NCBI GenBank assembly: GCA_019448385.1 | Contig: JAGTXO010000012.1 | Location: forward strand, 124,001 to 188,000 | From: Diacronema lutheri | Taxonomy: Eukaryota; Haptophyta; Pavlovophyceae; Pavlovales; Pavlovaceae | Reading direction: 5' to 3' | Length of the DNA stretch: 64,000 nt | Notes under the pieces: model-generated | Databases searched by the model: none | Seen by the model: only the letters and a program-made list of their open reading frames with translations | What the model was told of the DNA's origin: nothing | Translations under genes and position numbers: made by a program | In this document: positions 60,762 to 64,000 of the stretch, piece after piece | Position numbering within the stretch: position 1 is the stretch's first letter | Layout: every line of letters starts with the position of its first letter

Positions 60762-63592
60762 ATGGCCGCGTTGGCGCAGTGGGACGATGTCGCGCCGATC
60801 TCGGCTGGCGCGCAGCAGCTGTGCCGGCAGATGGCGGCGTGGGCCGCGGCGGAGCGGATGCCGGCGTGCATACCCAGTTCTAGCCGCGACGTGCGCGCGC
60901 TTGCGCCGCGCGCCGCACGTGCAGCGCTCTGGCGCGCGCACGCGGCGCTTGCCGCCGAAGCGGACGCCGAGCGCACGGAAGGCGCGCTCGACGCGCTCGG
61001 CTCGCTCGGCTCGCTGCGCGAGCTGGATGGGCTGTGCGCCGACGCGCTCATTTGCGTGCAGCGCGCCTCGAGCTGTCTGGAGCTCGTCGCACAACGCCAC
61101 GCCAGCCTGGAGACGCAGTCGGCCGCGCTTCAGCAGCAGACGCGCGCGCACTCGGATGCGCTTGCGGGGCTGCATTCGCTCGCCGACGCGCTCGAGGGCC
61201 GCCTCGGGCCGTTCCGCGCGCTCGCGACGCATCGGCGGCTGCTCGAGATCCCTGGCCTGTCGGCCACGCATCCGGACCTCCTCCCCGCGCTCGAGGCGCT
61301 CGACCGCGCGATCGCCGACTTGTCGACGTCCGCGTCGGCCGCGCGCGACTCGGCCGCGCTGCTCGCCGAGCTGCGCGGACTGCAGGCGAGCGGGCTGCGC
61401 GCAATCGCCGCGCACGTCTCGTCAGGCGTACACGCCGCCGCGACGGCCGCCACCGTCGCGCTTCGCGAATGGGCCGCCGAGCCGCCGCCGCCGCTGCTGC
61501 CGGGCGGCGAGCCGCAGCCGCACGCGCCGCTTCTCACGCCGTCTGACGGTGCATTCGCGCAGGCGGCGCACGTGCGCTTCCACGCGGCCGCGGCGGCGCT
61601 GCGCCCGTGGCTCGAGCAGCTCGAGCGGCGCGCGCCGCTCCACCGCGAGGCCGCCGCCGTGCTCGTCGACGTGCACAACGCCTACCTCGCCGCACGCGCG
61701 CCACTCGCCCGCGCGGCACTCGGCGCCATGCTTAGCCGACTTTCAGCCAGCCTATCCGCATCGGCAACGGCCGGCGCGGGCGGCGAGGGCGTGGCGACGG
61801 CCGCCGTCGATGCCGCCGGCGCGCCCGCGCCGGGGCCGGCCGTCACCGAGGGCGCCGCGTCGGCCGCGGCGCTCACGCGCGCGGCTGCTCGCCTCTCCGC
61901 CGAGCACCTCGCCGACGCCGCGCGCCGTGCAATTGGCTGGTTTGCGCGTGTGGCCGCGCTCGAGCGCGAGCTGCACGCCTCCTTCTTTCGCGTGGGCGGC
62001 GCGCTCGTGCGCGGCGGCGGCGCGCACGCCGCTGTCGTCCCCGCCGCCGCCGCCGCCGCAGCGCACGGGCTCGCTGGTGCGCTCGACGCCGCGCTCGAGC
62101 ACTCGTTGACTGGCGTCTGCGCCGTCTTCTCCGAGTGGCTGCGACCGGCGGTGCTCGGCGCGGACTCGGTCTCGGGGCTCGCCGACCTCGCGCTCGCGCT
62201 GCGCGAGGAGGCGGCGGGCGCGGGCGCGCTTGGCGAGCCGGACGCCTCGCCCGCCACGCCGGACGCGCCGCTGCATGGCGCGGCCGCGCCGCCCGCCGCC
62301 GGCTCGCTTGCGCTCGCGATCGTGCGCACGCTCGGCGACGTGCAGGGCCGGCTCGCCTTCCGCGCGCAATTGGACGTGCGCGACCGCGTGCGCACCTTCC
62401 GGCCAAGCGCGGCTGACCTCGACTACCCTGAGATGCTCGTCCGCGCGCGCGACGCGGCGGGTGCAAAGGCGCGCGCGGGGGCGGGTGCGGACGGCGCGGG
62501 GGCGGGCGCGGCGGGCGCGGGCGCGGCGCGCGCGGCGCAGTATGAGGTGCCATGGTACCCGCCCGTGGAGGTCGCGCTGCGCTGCCTCGCCGTGCTGTAC
62601 CGCGCCGTCGACCGCCTCACCTTCTCGTCGATCGCGGCCGAGGCCGTCGCCGAGGCGACGGCGACGCTGCTCGACGGTGCGCGGCGCATCGGAGCGCTCT
62701 CGGGCGAGCTGCACGGCCGTCTCTTCCTCGTCAAGCAGCTGCTCACGTTGCGCGAGCAGCTCGCACCCTTCGACGCGGACTGGGAGGTGGTCGAGAAGAC
62801 GCTCGACCTCTCGTCGACAAAGGGCTGGCTGCTCGCCGAGATCCGCTCGCGCCGCGCGCTCGCGCGCCCGCTCGCCTTCGTGCGCGCCCTGCTCACCTCC
62901 AACAGGCCCGCAGTCGTCGAGAGCCACAAGGCGCGAAGCACGCGCGCGCGCGTGCGCGTTCGTTCGCGTGCCTGCCGGCTGGCGCTGCGGCGGCGAGCGC
63001 CGCCTCTCACGCGCGCAAGCCGACGCGCGCGCGCGCCGCGCGCGCGCAGGACGCGAAAGCGTGCCTCGAGGCCGAGTTGAAGAACGCCTGTGAGGGGTTG
63101 ATCGGTTTCGTCTCCGCCGAGCTCACGCAGCCGCTCCTCCCGTTCCTCTCGAGCCATGCGGCCGCAGCGGCGGGCGACGGAGGAACGGACGCGCCGGGCG
63201 GCGCCGCGCCGGGCGGGCCCGCGACGTCCCTGCCGTCGGCGCAGGAGTGCGCCGACGTGCTCGCGGAGACGGTCAGGTGAGGCGGCGCAGCGCGCGCGCG
63301 TTGTCGGGCCGCGCAGCCGTTCACGCGCCCCGCCGCGCCGAGCCACCTGCGCCCCGCCGCCCGTAGCTGCGTCGAGTCGCGGCTGCCCGCGCTGCACGGC
63401 GCGCTCGCGCTCTACCTGAATAACGCGCTCACGCTCGCCATCCTCTTCCGGCCGGTGAAGGCGGCCGTGCTCGACGCGCTGCAGCAATACGCGGTGGTCG
63501 CGCAGCGCGCTATGCCCGACGCGCAGCGCGACGAGAACGACCTGCCTGGGCAGCTCGACCGCGTGCGCGCCGCGCTTGACGCGATTGGCTGA
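60762..63592 (+). CDS. COG3: Conserved oligomeric Golgi complex subunit 3
   Basis: Exons 60762-62930, 63050-63276 and 63367-63592 join in frame to 873 residues. The N-terminal half is helical with the Sec34/COG3 landmark LEGRLGPFRALATHRRLLEI, PGLSATHPDLLPALEALDRA, IADL. Later landmarks are FRAQLDVRDRVRTFRPSAAD, LDYPEML, WYPPVEVALRCLAVLYRAVD, and LHGRLFLVKQLLTLREQLAP, FDADW. The final exons give CLEAELKNACEGLIGFVSAE and LNNALTLAILFRPVKAAVLD. COG3 is a core lobe-A subunit of the tether for retrograde vesicles at the Golgi. Intron 1 must start GC (AAG|GCGCGAAGC) to keep frame and homology, a GC-AG intron. Low-complexity Ala/Gly insertions occur near residues 355 and 570. Confidence 0.85.
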
Positions 63593-63864
63593 GGCCCGTT
63601 CCCTGGAGACAAAAATTTCTGCAGACAAAAATCGTGACGCTCTTCGGGCCCCTGTTCGATTTTGCGCCGCCATGGATTTTCGGTATCGTCACATATGCCG
63701 AAACCCAAAATTTCGTAAACTTGACGCCAAAAAGTTTACAGGGAACGGGCCTGAGAGCCGTTTAAATCTGGACAGGCGAGACCCTGAATTAGGTCGCAGC
63801 ATTAAATTAAATTTGCTTTCCCTCAGAGTCGCACGTCATGAGTGCATAGGGAAGAAATCAAGGA
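63593..63864. other. AT-richer spacer with small repeats
   Basis: AGACAAAAAT occurs twice (63607, 63624). GTAAACTT and its inverse AAGTTTAC (63715-63739) form an 8-bp stem. No gene seen. Confidence 0.55.
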
Positions 63865-64000
63865 ATGCTCGCCTTCGACGTCGACGAGCGGCGCGCGCTC
63901 GACTCGGCCGGCCTTCATTTTCTCGTCGATAAGGTGGACGCGGAGCTGGGCGCGTTGCGCGATGCGGTCGACTTAATTTGGGTTCTTCACTCGGCGAGCT
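63865..64000 (+). CDS. Partial hypothetical protein, start of a gene
   Basis: From the ATG at 63865 a frame is open to the window end: MLAFDVDERRALDSAGLHFL, VDKVDAELGALRDAVDLIWV, LHSAS. Codon usage is like the neighbours. Only 45 residues are visible and the family is unknown. The real first exon could begin differently. Confidence 0.4.
   Translation, partial: MLAFDVDERRALDSAGLHFLVDKVDAELGALRDAVDLIWVLHSAS

Overview
This is a very GC-rich nuclear window from a eukaryotic alga that carries a plastid of secondary origin and builds cilia or flagella. The plastid origin is inferred from two plastid-type genes, ClpB and light-dependent protochlorophyllide reductase (POR). Both begin with a hydrophobic signal-peptide-like segment, and in ClpB it is followed by a transit-like stretch starting with Phe (GFVAP). 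Cilia are indicated by homologues of CFAP157, CCDC180, PDE6D, an EML protein and a NEK kinase. Myosin, CSB/ERCC6, COG3, ERMARD and a LAMMER kinase complete a normal eukaryotic set. My best guess is a haptophyte, perhaps Pavlova-like; that guess rests on gene content and base composition only.

Layout: 1-9.4 kb holds a partial unknown gene, CFAP157, and a NEK kinase read leftwards. One NEK intron is a 2.9-kb C-rich tandem array, and another contains a run of 91 C on the + strand. 9.5-13.5 kb holds plastid ClpB and an EF-hand protein. 13.95-15.69 kb is a complete-looking DNA transposon with TA target duplication and long inverted ends. 15.7-22.5 kb holds a degenerate SNF2-type protein, a WD-like protein and an EML protein. 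22.7-27.35 kb is a broken membrane-protein gene invaded by a mosaic of an 86-bp palindrome, a hAT transposase piece and gene fragments (WD40, short-chain dehydrogenase).

27.4-49.6 kb is a compact housekeeping stretch: a PYM/eIF2A-like small protein, an unknown protein, POR, a LAMMER kinase, mitochondrial-type S16, CSB, L25, PDE6D, CCDC180, TatD nuclease, a membrane protein, a GT77-like glycosyltransferase and a RING-CH protein. 50-64 kb holds a myosin with C-terminal EF-hands, ERMARD, a tandemly doubled IMP cyclohydrolase without its usual transformylase partner, an unknown protein, COG3 and the start of another gene.

Genes are packed tightly. Many are divergent pairs with 49-141 bp between start codons, and two convergent pairs overlap in coding sequence. 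Where exons could be joined in frame, most introns start GTGCGCGC or similar and many end GCGCGCAG, with little pyrimidine tract. Exon joins given below were worked out by hand from reading frame and family alignment, and have no transcript support.
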